From assembly GCF_001687365.1 (NCBI RefSeq), contig NZ_LGLV01000018.1, forward strand, positions 121,086-185,085: a stretch of 64,000 nucleotides of DNA, given 5' to 3'. Within the stretch, counting starts at the first letter, position 1; every line of letters starts with the position of its first letter. Origin of the DNA: Pararhizobium polonicum. Lineage in GTDB: Bacteria; Pseudomonadota; Alphaproteobacteria; Rhizobiales; Rhizobiaceae. Positions 56,324 through 64,000 of this stretch are shown here, one piece after another. The notes under the pieces are model-generated. The model made no database searches. It was not told where the DNA came from and saw only the letters and a list, made by a program, of their open reading frames with translations. Made by a program: the position numbers and the translations under genes.

Positions 56324-56890
56324 TTACTGACAGAATGTCGACGCGTTTGGTGTCCACTTCCCGTAGCCTGTCGCGACCAGATTGGCGATCACCCGGCAGA
56401 CATATTTCTTCTGGGCGGGGTCGTTGTTCGGTCCGGCATGATACCGGGCGACGGCCATTGTCCAAGTCTCATGCCGGGCATGAAGGTTGGACAGGAAACG
56501 GGCGGCGTATTCGACGTTCTTTCGCGGGTCGAGCATCTCGCCGGGCGAGGCAAAATTCTCTCCGTGAAAATAGTAATTGATCTGCATGCAACCGAGATCG
56601 ATCAGCTTTGCGCCCTGCGCCCGTGCCGCGGTAAACCGCTGCAACACCTCCTCGGCGCTGTTGGCAAAGTAGGCCTTACCCTCGATGTTCATGGCGTAGG
56701 GCTGGAGCGATCCCTTGCGGCCCGTTTCCGTCAGACCGACGGAATAGAGGATGCCGGCCGGAATCTGATATTTCGCAGCCGCCGCCGTGATCTCGCTTTC
56801 GCAGGCCCCGGGGCTCGCCTGTGCACTACATATAGACGTCACCAGCGCGGTTAAGCTCAGCACCAGAAGACGCATCGCTCGTCCCTTCAT
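56324..56890 (-). CDS. Lytic transglycosylase in the flagellar cluster
   Basis: The 188-residue protein starts with a signal peptide (about residues 1-26, MRLLVLSLTALVTSICSAQA) and has the SLT fold: GILYSVGLTETGRKG with catalytic glutamate 55, LGCMQINYYFHGENF and NVEYAARFLSNLHARHETWTMAVARYHAG. It would open peptidoglycan for rod passage. Start ATG 56890 overlaps fliK by 65 bases; ATG 56875 would reduce this to 50. AAAGGTGG is a suitable ribosome binding site inside fliK. A longer frame to 57082 is rejected. Confidence 0.85.
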   Translation of the reverse strand: MKGRAMRLLVLSLTALVTSICSAQASPGACESEITAAAAKYQIPAGILYSVGLTETGRKGSLQPYAMNIEGKAYFANSAEEVLQRFTAARAQGAKLIDLGCMQINYYFHGENFASPGEMLDPRKNVEYAARFLSNLHARHETWTMAVARYHAGPNNDPAQKKYVCRVIANLVATGYGKWTPNASTFCQ

Positions 56891-58562
56891 TGCCTGTCCA
56901 CCTTTCGCCGCCCTGCTGCCGGCCGCCATTGTCGTTGCGCTGCCCCTTGGCGCCGTCCCCAGTCGCTTCCCGGCCCTGCTGGCCTGCCTGGGACTGTGCC
57001 TGCTGCTGCGCGTTGCTGCCACCGGATGAATCCGAGGCATTGAAGACGATATTGACCTGATCGACGGCGAAGCCCTGCGCACGCAAAGCCTTGACCATGG
57101 CGCCCTGATCGTCGCTCAGCTGCCGGAAGGCATCGCCGGTCTCCACCTTGATCTCGACATGCAGTTCATCGTCCTTCAGACGCAACGTCGCCGTGACCAT
57201 CCCGAGATCAATCGGATGCATCTGGATCTTCAGCGTGTTGAGCACCTTGCCGGTCGAGGAATGCGTCAGCGGGGCTGAAGCCGCAGCACTCGGCTGGAGC
57301 GCACGGGCCCATTCCGGGTTGCTGGCGATCTGGCTGGTCACGGCCACCGCGTTGCTGGTGGGGGCAAGGCCGAGATAGCGGCGCGCTTCCAGAACGGTCA
57401 CGGTTTCACCCTTCGAGGCCGCTGTGGGCGCCTCGTTCCTGACCTCGGTCTTGTTTCCGTCCGAAGCGATGCTCATGGAGACCGCCTGCCCCTTGCCATC
57501 GGCACGGGCGAAGCGGAAGATCTGATCCGATCCCGCCTGGGTGGCATTCTCGACGGCATTCGCATCAGCCTTGACGGTGCTCACATCGGCCGCCAAACGG
57601 CCATCGGCTTTAGCGGCCGTCACATCTTTCGGGGCCGGCTTAGCTTGCCCGGCGCGCTCCGCCAGTGCCTGGAATTCCGACATCGCCGGGGTTGTTTCGA
57701 CCCGCACGGGCTGGCTTGCCGCCACCGGCTTCTGCGCCGCACCGAGCAACGTGAGCAGCTGGCTCACATCAACGGTTGTCGCATCGGGTGCCTCGCCAGC
57801 GTCGGCAGACGCTTTTGATGGTGGCGTCTCGCCGGACTTTTCGGCTTTCAGATCGTTATATTTCAAAGCCTGAATTTTTGCGTCCTTCAGCAGGACGGTC
57901 ACCTTTTCGCCCACCGGCGCATCCACGGCTTTGCCAGCACCGGCGACCGCGTCCTTGCCAATCCCGGCAAGGCTGACGGATGGCAACGGCCCACCTTTGC
58001 TGTCGGGTGGAGCCAGTGCGAATTTCAGCGTGTGGTCAACGTCTTCGGCTGCCATCGGCTTCTGTTCGACATCCGGCGACGGCATTGTCCTGGCGGGCGG
58101 GCGTAGCACGGTTTCAGCGGAGTTCCCGATGATGGGTTTCATAAAGCCATCATCTTCCGGTACAAATCCTTCATCTTCCGGGATAAATCCTGGGAGCAGC
58201 GACGGGTTGTCATCGCCGGTATCTGGGGCAAGCGCATTAACATTCTTGTCCTTGGAAACGACTATATCCGCCGCGACCGCGGTTGCGGCCGCTTCGTGCT
58301 TCATCACAGGAATCTTGGCGGCCGCAGCCGGAAGGTTCTGCGAAACGGTATTGCTGGCCGTCGAAAGGCTGTTTTCCACGGCCGGTTTCGCACTGACCGA
58401 GACGATCGGCTGCTTCTTCTTGCCTGCGTCAGCGAAAGCGTTCTCGAACGCAGCCCGTTGATGGGTTGCGTTCATGTCCTGCGACTTGCCTGCAGATTTG
58501 GATCCGGACTTGCCCGACCTTACCGGGCTCGTTCCAAGCAGGTTGTCGTCTACGAATGTCAT
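56826..58562 (-). CDS. fliK: Flagellar hook-length control protein FliK
   Basis: The 578-residue protein has a long, low-complexity N-terminal region (Ala, Lys, Asp, Pro rich) and the conserved C-terminal hook-length domain: LKIQMHPIDLGMVTATLRLKDDELHVEIKVETGDAFRQL then GFAVDQVNIVF. Rhizobial literature also calls it MotD. A Gln/Gly-rich tail follows (SSGGSNAQQQAQSQAGQQG). It overlaps motC by 4 bases upstream and the transglycosylase by about 65 downstream, an unusually long coding overlap. Confidence 0.9.
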   Translation of the reverse strand: MTFVDDNLLGTSPVRSGKSGSKSAGKSQDMNATHQRAAFENAFADAGKKKQPIVSVSAKPAVENSLSTASNTVSQNLPAAAAKIPVMKHEAAATAVAADIVVSKDKNVNALAPDTGDDNPSLLPGFIPEDEGFVPEDDGFMKPIIGNSAETVLRPPARTMPSPDVEQKPMAAEDVDHTLKFALAPPDSKGGPLPSVSLAGIGKDAVAGAGKAVDAPVGEKVTVLLKDAKIQALKYNDLKAEKSGETPPSKASADAGEAPDATTVDVSQLLTLLGAAQKPVAASQPVRVETTPAMSEFQALAERAGQAKPAPKDVTAAKADGRLAADVSTVKADANAVENATQAGSDQIFRFARADGKGQAVSMSIASDGNKTEVRNEAPTAASKGETVTVLEARRYLGLAPTSNAVAVTSQIASNPEWARALQPSAAASAPLTHSSTGKVLNTLKIQMHPIDLGMVTATLRLKDDELHVEIKVETGDAFRQLSDDQGAMVKALRAQGFAVDQVNIVFNASDSSGGSNAQQQAQSQAGQQGREATGDGAKGQRNDNGGRQQGGERWTGNEGTSDASSGAELNRAGDVYM

Positions 58563-59881
58563 TGCGTGTCTTCCCCCTTCAGGAGAGAATCGATCTCGTC
58601 GAGCTTCGAGCGACCCGTGCTCAGAAACGCGTCGAGAACCGGATCAGCCGGGCTTTCTGCCGGCGAAACCGCCTGCTGCGCACCAGCCGGCTGAGCAGCC
58701 GCCAAAGCTGCTTCCGACGCCGGTGCTGCAAAGGGACTTTCGCCGCTACCCGTTCCCGCTCCGTCTTCTTCCTTAACCATTTCGGATTGAACATTAGAAA
58801 CAGAGGCTTGCGTCAGGCTTTCCGGATCGGGCGCCCGCAGCACCTCCTGCGCGACGACGGTTGCTGCCTGGCGCAAGGCGCGGTCACGGGGGGAAAGCTC
58901 GGCATCGGGGATGGAGCTGATGTCCTTGACCGCTTCGAGAATGCCTTTCGAGGGAACACCGACGAGGCCGGAATAGAGACTGGCCAAAGCTTTCGGGCCC
59001 GCATCCGCAACATCCGACAAGTCCTGAGCACGCGTCGAGGCGAGCGTCGCAAGTTCCTGCATGCCGCCGATCGCCGCGCGGCGCGCGATGCGCAAATAGA
59101 CCTCGCGCTGCCGTGGCCTGTCCATGAAACCGAGAATTTCCTGGATCTTTACCTCCGTCTGCTCGCTGTAATTGGCAACGGCCAGCTCCACGAAGACATC
59201 CGCAAACTGGCTGGCATAGGGAGATGTCAGAAAACGCCGGGCATAGGATAGGGAATAGCCAAAACCCTTGTCCGGCATGGCGCCACGGGTGGCCAGCGCG
59301 ATCGAGCGCCGCAAGGCGGCTTCTTCTATATTGGTGCCCGGCACCATCAGGCGTGCCCAGTCGTAATATTTCAGCGAGACAGCGGGATTCTGTTGCGCCG
59401 TTGCATTGCCGAGAACCAAGTAAAGATAGGGGCCAACCCGCGAGTTGCGATATTCCGGAACGGCCTTTGTCAGGCCTTCGACCATCAGTTCGCCCTTGCC
59501 ATCAAGATAGTGCGTGAGAGCCTCCACGACACGGTTATCGAAATTGCCTTCGATGTCGTGATTGGCGAGATAGGACAATGTTTCCGGATTGCCGCCACTC
59601 ATCGCGTAGATGAATGCCGCGTCGACATTGCGCGGGTCGGCGAAAACGGCGGAATCCGCGTCCCGTAGGCGTTTGTCGATGGCAGCCAGCATGAAGCGCT
59701 GCATCTCGGCGGCCGAATGGTCGCCGAGCACGATGGAATCCTGGATATGCTGCAGGGAACGCAGCATCTTGTAGGGCGGCAGATCCTCCTGAGCTGCGGC
59801 ATGAGCCGTCATGCCGGGTGCAACCCCAGTGGCGCACGCGCAGAGAAGGAGGAGGGTACGGATCGCCTTCAACATCGCCAT
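58559..59881 (-). CDS. motC: Motility protein MotC
   Basis: MotC (440 residues) is a periplasmic protein needed for motor rotation in rhizobia. It has a signal peptide (about 1-30, ending at AHAAAQ) and a helical, TPR-like body (MLRSLQHIQDSIVLGDHSAAEMQRFM, AAIDKRLRD). The C-terminal part (about 360-440) is disordered and alanine/glutamine rich. Its start shares a base with the motB stop, so the two are coupled. MotC is thought to associate with MotB in the periplasm. Confidence 0.9.
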   Translation of the reverse strand: MAMLKAIRTLLLLCACATGVAPGMTAHAAAQEDLPPYKMLRSLQHIQDSIVLGDHSAAEMQRFMLAAIDKRLRDADSAVFADPRNVDAAFIYAMSGGNPETLSYLANHDIEGNFDNRVVEALTHYLDGKGELMVEGLTKAVPEYRNSRVGPYLYLVLGNATAQQNPAVSLKYYDWARLMVPGTNIEEAALRRSIALATRGAMPDKGFGYSLSYARRFLTSPYASQFADVFVELAVANYSEQTEVKIQEILGFMDRPRQREVYLRIARRAAIGGMQELATLASTRAQDLSDVADAGPKALASLYSGLVGVPSKGILEAVKDISSIPDAELSPRDRALRQAATVVAQEVLRAPDPESLTQASVSNVQSEMVKEEDGAGTGSGESPFAAPASEAALAAAQPAGAQQAVSPAESPADPVLDAFLSTGRSKLDEIDSLLKGEDTQ

Positions 59882-61071
59882 CAGCCCTGATTTGTCTGAA
59901 GCAGGATTTCGATGCGCCGGTTGGCCGGTGCCAAGGGATCGTTCGGAACCTGGAGGCGCTTGTCGGCAAAGCCGCTGATCTGGCTGACGCGGTTTTCGGC
60001 GAGGCCGCCGCGAATGAGCATGTAATAGGCGCTCTGTGCCCGATCGGAGGAAAGCCTCCAGTTGTCATAGGCGCCCCGCTTGAACGGCCGTCCGTCGGTG
60101 TGGCCACGGATCGCTATGGCGCCGCTGCGGGTCGATAGAAGCTTGCCGATCTTTTCCATGGCAATCACCATCTCCCTCTCCGGCACTGCGGAGCCAAGCC
60201 CGAACATCGGCGTGTCGGCCTGCTCGCTGATCGTCACCAGAAGACCACCTTCGGTGGGCGTCACCAGCAGTCCTTCGGCGAGCTTGCCGGCGGAGCCGCC
60301 GATTTCCGTCTCGATCTCGGCCTTCAATGCCTTGGCGGCGGCCTCATCGGATTTCACCGGTGCAGCCTTGTCCGACGGCACCGCCATCGCAATTTCGGAT
60401 TGGTCGCTGGCAGCCGCGGCTTTGTCCCTCGATGCGTCGGCCGGCCCATCACCGGCCTTGGCTTCGAGGCTGTCGCCGCCCTTTTCCGCATTCTGCAATT
60501 CAACCTGCTTCGTCCAGAAATCGGGATCGAACGGATCGCGATAGGCTTCGCCGCCGTCCGCACCGGTTGCAGGGCCGGACGTCGAGGCGCCACCATCGCC
60601 CTTGGCGCTGATATTGGCATTCCGGCCGACTTCGCTGACGATTTCGGATAGGACGGAATAGGGGTTCTCGAAGAAATCAGCGTCGGAATACTGGGTTTCC
60701 TCGCCCGAGGTCGCCGTCAGGTCGTCGCCGGTCTTTGCCGATCCGCCGGTCTTCGTCTGCGTGCCGTCGACCTTGGACTTCATCTGGTCTTCCTGACCCT
60801 TGGCGTCCTTGGCCGGCTGTTTGACACCCTTTTCCGATGGCTTGGCATCGGTCAGTTGAACAGGGTTGAAATAGGAGGCAAGCGCTGCCTTCGTTTGCGG
60901 ATTGGCCGCATTGATCAGCCACATGACAAGGAAGAATGCCATCATGGCGGTCATGAAATCGGCATAGGCGATTTTCCAGGCGCCGCCGTGATGGCCGCCA
61001 TGGTTGCCGCCATGACGCTTGATGATGATGATCTCGTTCTTGCCGTGGTGATGGCTCTCGTTCTCGCTCAT
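59881..61071 (-). CDS. motB: Flagellar stator protein MotB
   Basis: MotB (396 residues) couples proton flow to rotation. The N terminus is rich in histidine and glycine (MSENESHHHG..., RHGGNHGGHHGG), followed by AWKIAYADFMTAMMAFFLVMWLI with the proton-binding D38. The C-terminal third is an OmpA-like peptidoglycan-binding domain (GAIAIRGHTDGRPFKRGAYDNWRLSSDRAQSA). A long spacer of about 200 residues with low complexity lies between. ATG 61071 is chosen over a start 30 bases further up. It overlaps the next upstream gene by 4 bases. Confidence 0.93.
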   Translation of the reverse strand: MSENESHHHGKNEIIIIKRHGGNHGGHHGGAWKIAYADFMTAMMAFFLVMWLINAANPQTKAALASYFNPVQLTDAKPSEKGVKQPAKDAKGQEDQMKSKVDGTQTKTGGSAKTGDDLTATSGEETQYSDADFFENPYSVLSEIVSEVGRNANISAKGDGGASTSGPATGADGGEAYRDPFDPDFWTKQVELQNAEKGGDSLEAKAGDGPADASRDKAAAASDQSEIAMAVPSDKAAPVKSDEAAAKALKAEIETEIGGSAGKLAEGLLVTPTEGGLLVTISEQADTPMFGLGSAVPEREMVIAMEKIGKLLSTRSGAIAIRGHTDGRPFKRGAYDNWRLSSDRAQSAYYMLIRGGLAENRVSQISGFADKRLQVPNDPLAPANRRIEILLQTNQG

Positions 61072-61724
61072 GCCAGTACCTTTTTGACGGTATCCGCCCA
61101 TGCGGCCATTCGCGTCACCAGAATCGAATCGCCAAACTCAACCGACAGGTCGATATCGGCGCTCTCCTGATGGCGAAAAATCAGCGTCTCGTCGTCAAGG
61201 TGACGCTGCAGGGCCTCGAACAGGGCCAACGGGCCCTTTACCGTGATTCTCGCACCCTCGCCGGCGCCGATGGAAAGCGTGATCATCCGGGCGAGATCGC
61301 TGACGGATTTCTGCTGCAGCACGTCGTCCATCACAGGCGCCAGTACCCGCGCGGTCTGATCGGACAACATGGTGGCGAGCTGCGATCCCATTTCGGAGAA
61401 GCGGTCGAAGATCATCGCCGCCGTCTCGTTTTCACAGCGCACACGCATGGCCTCGAGCTCTTCCGCGTGACGTGCGTTCAGCGCGGCGATCTCGGCTGCG
61501 TGAAGCGCCTGCTGTTCGTCCTCCGCCTCGCGGCGTCCCTGCGCGAACGCATCGCGGCGCTCTGCGTCAACATCGACCTGCGGCTGGATCTGCGGCTTCA
61601 TGGCGAAGGCACCGTTGGCCGGAAAGTCATCGTCCAGGTCCGGAAAATATCGCGGCGGAACCAGGGACAGATCGACCTTCGGGGCGCTGAAATCCTTGAG
61701 GTAACGGGAAATGGAAGCGCTCAT
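61068..61724 (-). CDS. FliH-like flagellar protein, putative
   Basis: The 218-residue protein has a helical middle region typical of FliH (RRDAFAQGRREAEDEQQALHAAEIAALNARHAEELEAMRVRCENETAAMIFDRF) and a C-terminal domain (MITLSIGAGEGARITVKGPLALFEALQRHL) like that of FliH/YscL, the regulator of the export ATPase. The N-terminal 60 residues are less clear. It overlaps motB by 4 bases (ATGA). GGGGAGG precedes its ATG. Its sequence is weakly conserved, so the FliH label is inference from architecture. Confidence 0.6.
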   Translation of the reverse strand: MSASISRYLKDFSAPKVDLSLVPPRYFPDLDDDFPANGAFAMKPQIQPQVDVDAERRDAFAQGRREAEDEQQALHAAEIAALNARHAEELEAMRVRCENETAAMIFDRFSEMGSQLATMLSDQTARVLAPVMDDVLQQKSVSDLARMITLSIGAGEGARITVKGPLALFEALQRHLDDETLIFRHQESADIDLSVEFGDSILVTRMAAWADTVKKVLA

Positions 61725-62088
61725 CGGTCGCCTCCCCTGCCACAGATCATGGTCACGACCGGGCCTGCCGCCGGTTTGACTGCGGACGGCACTTGGCTTG
61801 CGAGCCTGAAAACATAAGACTGTGACACTTCCGGAATGTCTCCTTCAGGACCCTGCGGAGCGGGAGTGCCGCCTGGCCCGAACATTTTCAATCCGTACCG
61901 GTGCGCGCCGGGAAAACCGGCAGCGCAGGCCGCATACAACGGCAGCACGACAATCATGTCGGCTGGCAACCCGGATGAGGATGGCTGCGGCTGGAGACTA
62001 TCCGGTCAAACTTGTGCGAAAATGTAGGTCGCAGAAGGAATGCCAAACCGCGAGGGCGGTATCCCCGTGTCGCGGTCCGGCATGAGGT

Positions 62089-62123
62089 GTTGGACCGCGC
62101 TTGGGCAATGAGCGCGGTCCAAC
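62089..62123. repeat. 13-base inverted repeat, flagellin to FliH-like gap
   Basis: GTTGGACCGCGCT and AGCGCGGTCCAAC are perfect inverted arms with a 9-base loop. The left arm partly recurs inverted upstream (GCGGTCC at 62072-62078 pairs with GGACCGC), so alternative foldings are possible. There is no T-run. Confidence 0.6.
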
Positions 62124-62207
62124 CGTTTCCACACATACCGATGACCGGCGGCATGGCGGAAAGACACACCGCTGCCCCAAGAGAAAGAGGCGGCGGCGAA
62201 AGAGAGC

Positions 62208-62236
62208 CCGGACCGGATTCATGCCCACCGGTCCGG
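62208..62236 (-). terminator. Terminator-like hairpin after flagellin
   Basis: CCGGACCGG and CCGGTCCGG form a perfect 9-base stem around an 11-base loop, 12 bases past the flagellin stop. On the minus strand it is followed by GCTCTCTTTC, moderately T-rich, which fits termination of the abundant flagellin message. Confidence 0.6.
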
Positions 62237-62247
62237 CGTGTCCTCGC

Positions 62248-63216
62248 CTATTGCTGGAACAGGCGCAGGATGTTTTCGGAGTTGGTGTTGGCGATCGAGA
62301 GTGCCTGGATGCCGAGCTGCTGTTGCGTCTGCAGCGCCTTCAACCGGGTCGACTCCTCGTTCATGTCGGCATCCACCAGACGGCCGACGCCCTTGTCGAT
62401 CACGTCCATCAGGTTGGCGACGAAGTTTTCCTGCATGTCGATGCGGCTGGTGATGGCGCCGAGCGTCGATGCGGAATCGGTCATATTGCTGAATATGGCA
62501 TCGACAGCCTTCAGCATGCCCTGGATATCGTCATAGCTTGTGGTGGCCGTCAGCTCGATGAGAACCGAGCCTGCGGGTGGCGTGCCGCCGGCGACCTCAA
62601 GCAGGTGATAGGTAGCAGGGGCGGTTGTCGCACCGGACGGCTGAATAACGTTCACAGCCTTGGTCAGCTCACCGCGCGAGGCATCTTTGGTATCGATCAA
62701 AATCGACGTGGCGGTGTCGTAGTCCAGCGTCGAGACAGACACCGCTCCGCTCGTTGACCGGTTGAAGGACGCGACGATGGACTTCACACCCGCGGGCGTG
62801 GTGCTGTCATTGTACAGCCAGTTCTCGCCCGAGAACGACGCGGATTCGGCTGTCGAGTACAGCTGGTTCTTGAGTTCGGCCAGTTCCTTGTTGATCTTCG
62901 TCTTGTCGACGCCCGGTTCGCTCGCGGCAACCAGCTTGGCCTTGATCTCGGACACGACATCAAGGGCGGAGCTCATGCCGGCGTAGGACGTATCGACCTT
63001 CGCCGCGCCCAGCCCGAGCGCGTCCTGAACAGTCGACAAGGCAGCGTTATCCGAACGCATGGTGGTGGCGATCGACCAGTAGGCGGCGTTGTCGGCCGCC
63101 GTTTCGACGCGATAGCCCGAGGAAATACGGTTTTGCACTTCTTCCATGTTTGCATCGATGGAACGCAAAGTCTGGAGGGCGGCCATAGCCGCCGAATTGG
63201 TCAGAATGCTGGTCAT
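62248..63216 (-). CDS. Flagellin
   Basis: The 322-residue protein is a rhizobial flagellin. Its N terminus MTSILTNSAAMAALQTLRSIDANMEEVQNRISSG and C terminus MNEESTRLKALQTQQQLGIQALSIANTNSENILRLFQ are the conserved D0/D1 helices, and the D2/D3 part between is variable. ATG 63216 matches the known rhizobial N terminus; a longer frame to 63252 is rejected. It is the second of at least two tandem flagellin genes in this direction, and its terminal helix is almost identical to that of the partial gene at the window end. The paralogue (flaA, B, C or D) cannot be fixed from sequence alone. Confidence 0.95.
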   Translation of the reverse strand: MTSILTNSAAMAALQTLRSIDANMEEVQNRISSGYRVETAADNAAYWSIATTMRSDNAALSTVQDALGLGAAKVDTSYAGMSSALDVVSEIKAKLVAASEPGVDKTKINKELAELKNQLYSTAESASFSGENWLYNDSTTPAGVKSIVASFNRSTSGAVSVSTLDYDTATSILIDTKDASRGELTKAVNVIQPSGATTAPATYHLLEVAGGTPPAGSVLIELTATTSYDDIQGMLKAVDAIFSNMTDSASTLGAITSRIDMQENFVANLMDVIDKGVGRLVDADMNEESTRLKALQTQQQLGIQALSIANTNSENILRLFQQ

Positions 63217-63465
63217 TTGGTCATTGCCCCAGTTCAAATTTAAACGGAACATTCCGGTTGATGACCGGCAGCGACGGGACCAGCGTCATGCAAACTGCCC
63301 CATGTTTAGCCCAGGGACAGCCTATCGCTCTTAACGAAGACTTAACAATCATATGGTTAACAAATCGTTAAGAGTATTAGCAAGCGGGTAATCAAAGTGA
63401 ACGAAAATAAACCTCGATTGCCAAATCGTTAAGGTCAGCGGCGGCCCTCAAAGGAAAACGACAAA
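63217..63465 (-). promoter_or_regulatory. Flagellin promoter region with repeated TCGTTAAG
   Basis: The AT-rich region upstream of the 322-residue flagellin contains CAAATCGTTAAG at 63361-63372 and again at 63422-63433, plus the inverted CTTAACGA at 63330-63337 and a further CTTAAC at 63340. The direct repeat is 61 bases apart. These are candidate sites for the flagellin activator; the sigma factor elements were not resolved. Confidence 0.45.
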
Positions 63466-63489
63466 GCCGCGCCCCTTTCGGAGCGCGGC
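63466..63489 (-). terminator. Terminator of the edge flagellin gene
   Basis: GCCGCGC and GCGCGGC form a 7-base stem around a 10-base loop. On the minus strand it is followed by TTTGTCGTTTTC, so it is a good rho-independent terminator for the flagellin that stops at 63556. Confidence 0.75.
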
Positions 63490-63501
63490 CCATGAATTGT
63501 C

Positions 63502-63531
63502 CGGTGAGCCGATGATAGTATCGGCCCACCG
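63502..63531. repeat. Hairpin just after the edge flagellin stop
   Basis: CGGTGAGCCGAT and ATCGGCCCACCG are inverted arms with one mismatch and a 6-base loop. It lies 25 bases past the flagellin stop and before the terminator hairpin, so the 3' end of this message would carry two stems in a row, which may protect it. Confidence 0.5.
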
Positions 63532-63555
63532 TTGTTATCGCTTTCCCTGTTCCGA

Positions 63556-64000
63556 TTAACGGAAGAGCGAGAGGATGCTTTCCGAGTTGGAGTTGGCGAT
63601 CGAGAGAGCCTGGATGCCGAGCTGCTGCTGCGTCTGCAGAGCCTTGAGGCGGGTCGACTCTTCGTTCATGTCGGCGTCAACCAGCTTGCCCACGCCGGAC
63701 GTGATGGAGTCCTTCAGATCAGCAACAAAATCCGTCTGAAGGCTGATGCGCTTGCTCACCGAACCGAGGTCAGCCGCCGCGCTGGTCATGCCCTTGAGAA
63801 CCGTGTCAACACCGCTGAGGTAGTCGGCGAGTTCAGTCGTTGTCGCGGCGGTGATGTCGATATTCAGGACGTTCGTGCCGGTAATTGCAGTCGTACCGTC
63901 CTTGCCGATGAGATCAGCCGTCAGCAGGCCATTGGCTGCCGTGTCTTCGTCGATCAGCATCGTCTTGGTCGTATCGACGTCCAGCGTGGTCAGGCTCACG
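63556..64000 (-). CDS. Flagellin, C-terminal part only (window edge)
   Basis: The last 147 residues of a flagellin are present; the N terminus and start lie beyond the window. The end MNEESTRLKALQTQQQLGIQALSIANSNSESILSLFR is nearly identical to the neighbouring flagellin apart from a few residues. The visible middle (LNIDITAATTTELADYLSGVDTVLKGM) differs, as expected for the exposed domain. The stop at 63556 is followed by two hairpins. Confidence 0.93.
   Translation of the reverse strand, partial: VSLTTLDVDTTKTMLIDEDTAANGLLTADLIGKDGTTAITGTNVLNIDITAATTTELADYLSGVDTVLKGMTSAAADLGSVSKRISLQTDFVADLKDSITSGVGKLVDADMNEESTRLKALQTQQQLGIQALSIANSNSESILSLFR

Larger units (their letters stand above)
61725..62247. 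other. Gap between flagellin and FliH-like gene, hairpins, no clear gene
   Basis: The 523 bases hold two strong inverted repeats listed separately and the promoter of the motBC block. A minus-strand ORF to 61721 ends in ATGA at the next gene, but it lacks a ribosome binding site at its ATG (61957) and its third positions are only modestly GC-rich, so I do not call it. A short plus-strand ORF set is in other frames only. Confidence 0.4.

Noticed and set aside
61721..61957. Minus-strand ORF of about 78 codons ending in ATGA at the FliH-like gene
   Set aside because: The overlap looks like coupling, but the ATG has no ribosome binding site, third positions are only about 60 percent G or C by my count, and I recognise no motif. 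Conservation in relatives would change this view.

Overview
The window looks like a chromosomal segment of a Rhizobiaceae alphaproteobacterium (Rhizobium, Agrobacterium or Ensifer type). The evidence is a GC-rich sequence with family-typical proteins, an aglREFGAK alpha-glucoside locus, zwf-pgl-edd in one direction, and the rhizobial flagellar order flagellin, fliH-like, motB, motC, fliK, lytic transglycosylase, rem, flgE, flgK, flgL, flaF, flbT, flgD, fliQ, flhA, fliR followed by four small flagellar genes. No rRNA, tRNA, CRISPR array or insertion sequence was seen. Gene symbols rest on recognised protein sequence and context; no database search was possible.

Layout. 1-6 kb: an AsmA-family protein, then a potFGHI-type polyamine ABC transporter on the minus strand. 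6-11 kb: a fatty-acid desaturase, a short-chain fatty acyl-CoA-type XRE regulator divergent from isocitrate lyase (aceA), a palindromic repeat element and a 79-residue protein. 11-18 kb: a LysR regulator whose start codon lies in a palindrome, a possible 50-residue ORF, an orphan methyltransferase, two chemoreceptors in tandem and a 51-residue membrane protein. 18-22.5 kb: a flavoprotein and the pair puuA-puuB (gamma-glutamylputrescine pathway). 22.5-27 kb: zwf-pgl-edd, the upper Entner-Doudoroff pathway. 27-28 kb: a vapBC-type toxin-antitoxin pair and a PilZ-like protein. 28-36 kb: alpha-glucoside uptake and hydrolysis genes aglEFGAK with the divergent LacI-type regulator aglR and two matching operators. 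36-44.8 kb: folD and a compact polysaccharide cluster (GumC/Wzz-type protein, flippase, four glycosyltransferase-type proteins). 44.8-64 kb: a minus-strand flagellar and motility cluster whose genes overlap or lie close together, ending in a flagellin cut by the window edge.

How it fits together. AglEFGK imports alpha-glucosides, AglA releases glucose, and Zwf, Pgl and Edd pass it into the Entner-Doudoroff route. PotFGHI would import putrescine and PuuA/PuuB start its breakdown. AceA serves growth on acetate or fatty acids under the adjacent regulator. The flagellar block encodes filament, hook, export gate, export chaperone candidates, stator and the regulator Rem, while the two chemoreceptors provide sensory input. 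The points most worth a second look are the polysaccharide cluster between agl and the flagellar genes, the set of very divergent small flagellar export proteins, the Rem receiver domain lacking its phosphorylatable aspartate, and several palindromes and short ORFs. I did not find a convincing wholly new multi-gene system.
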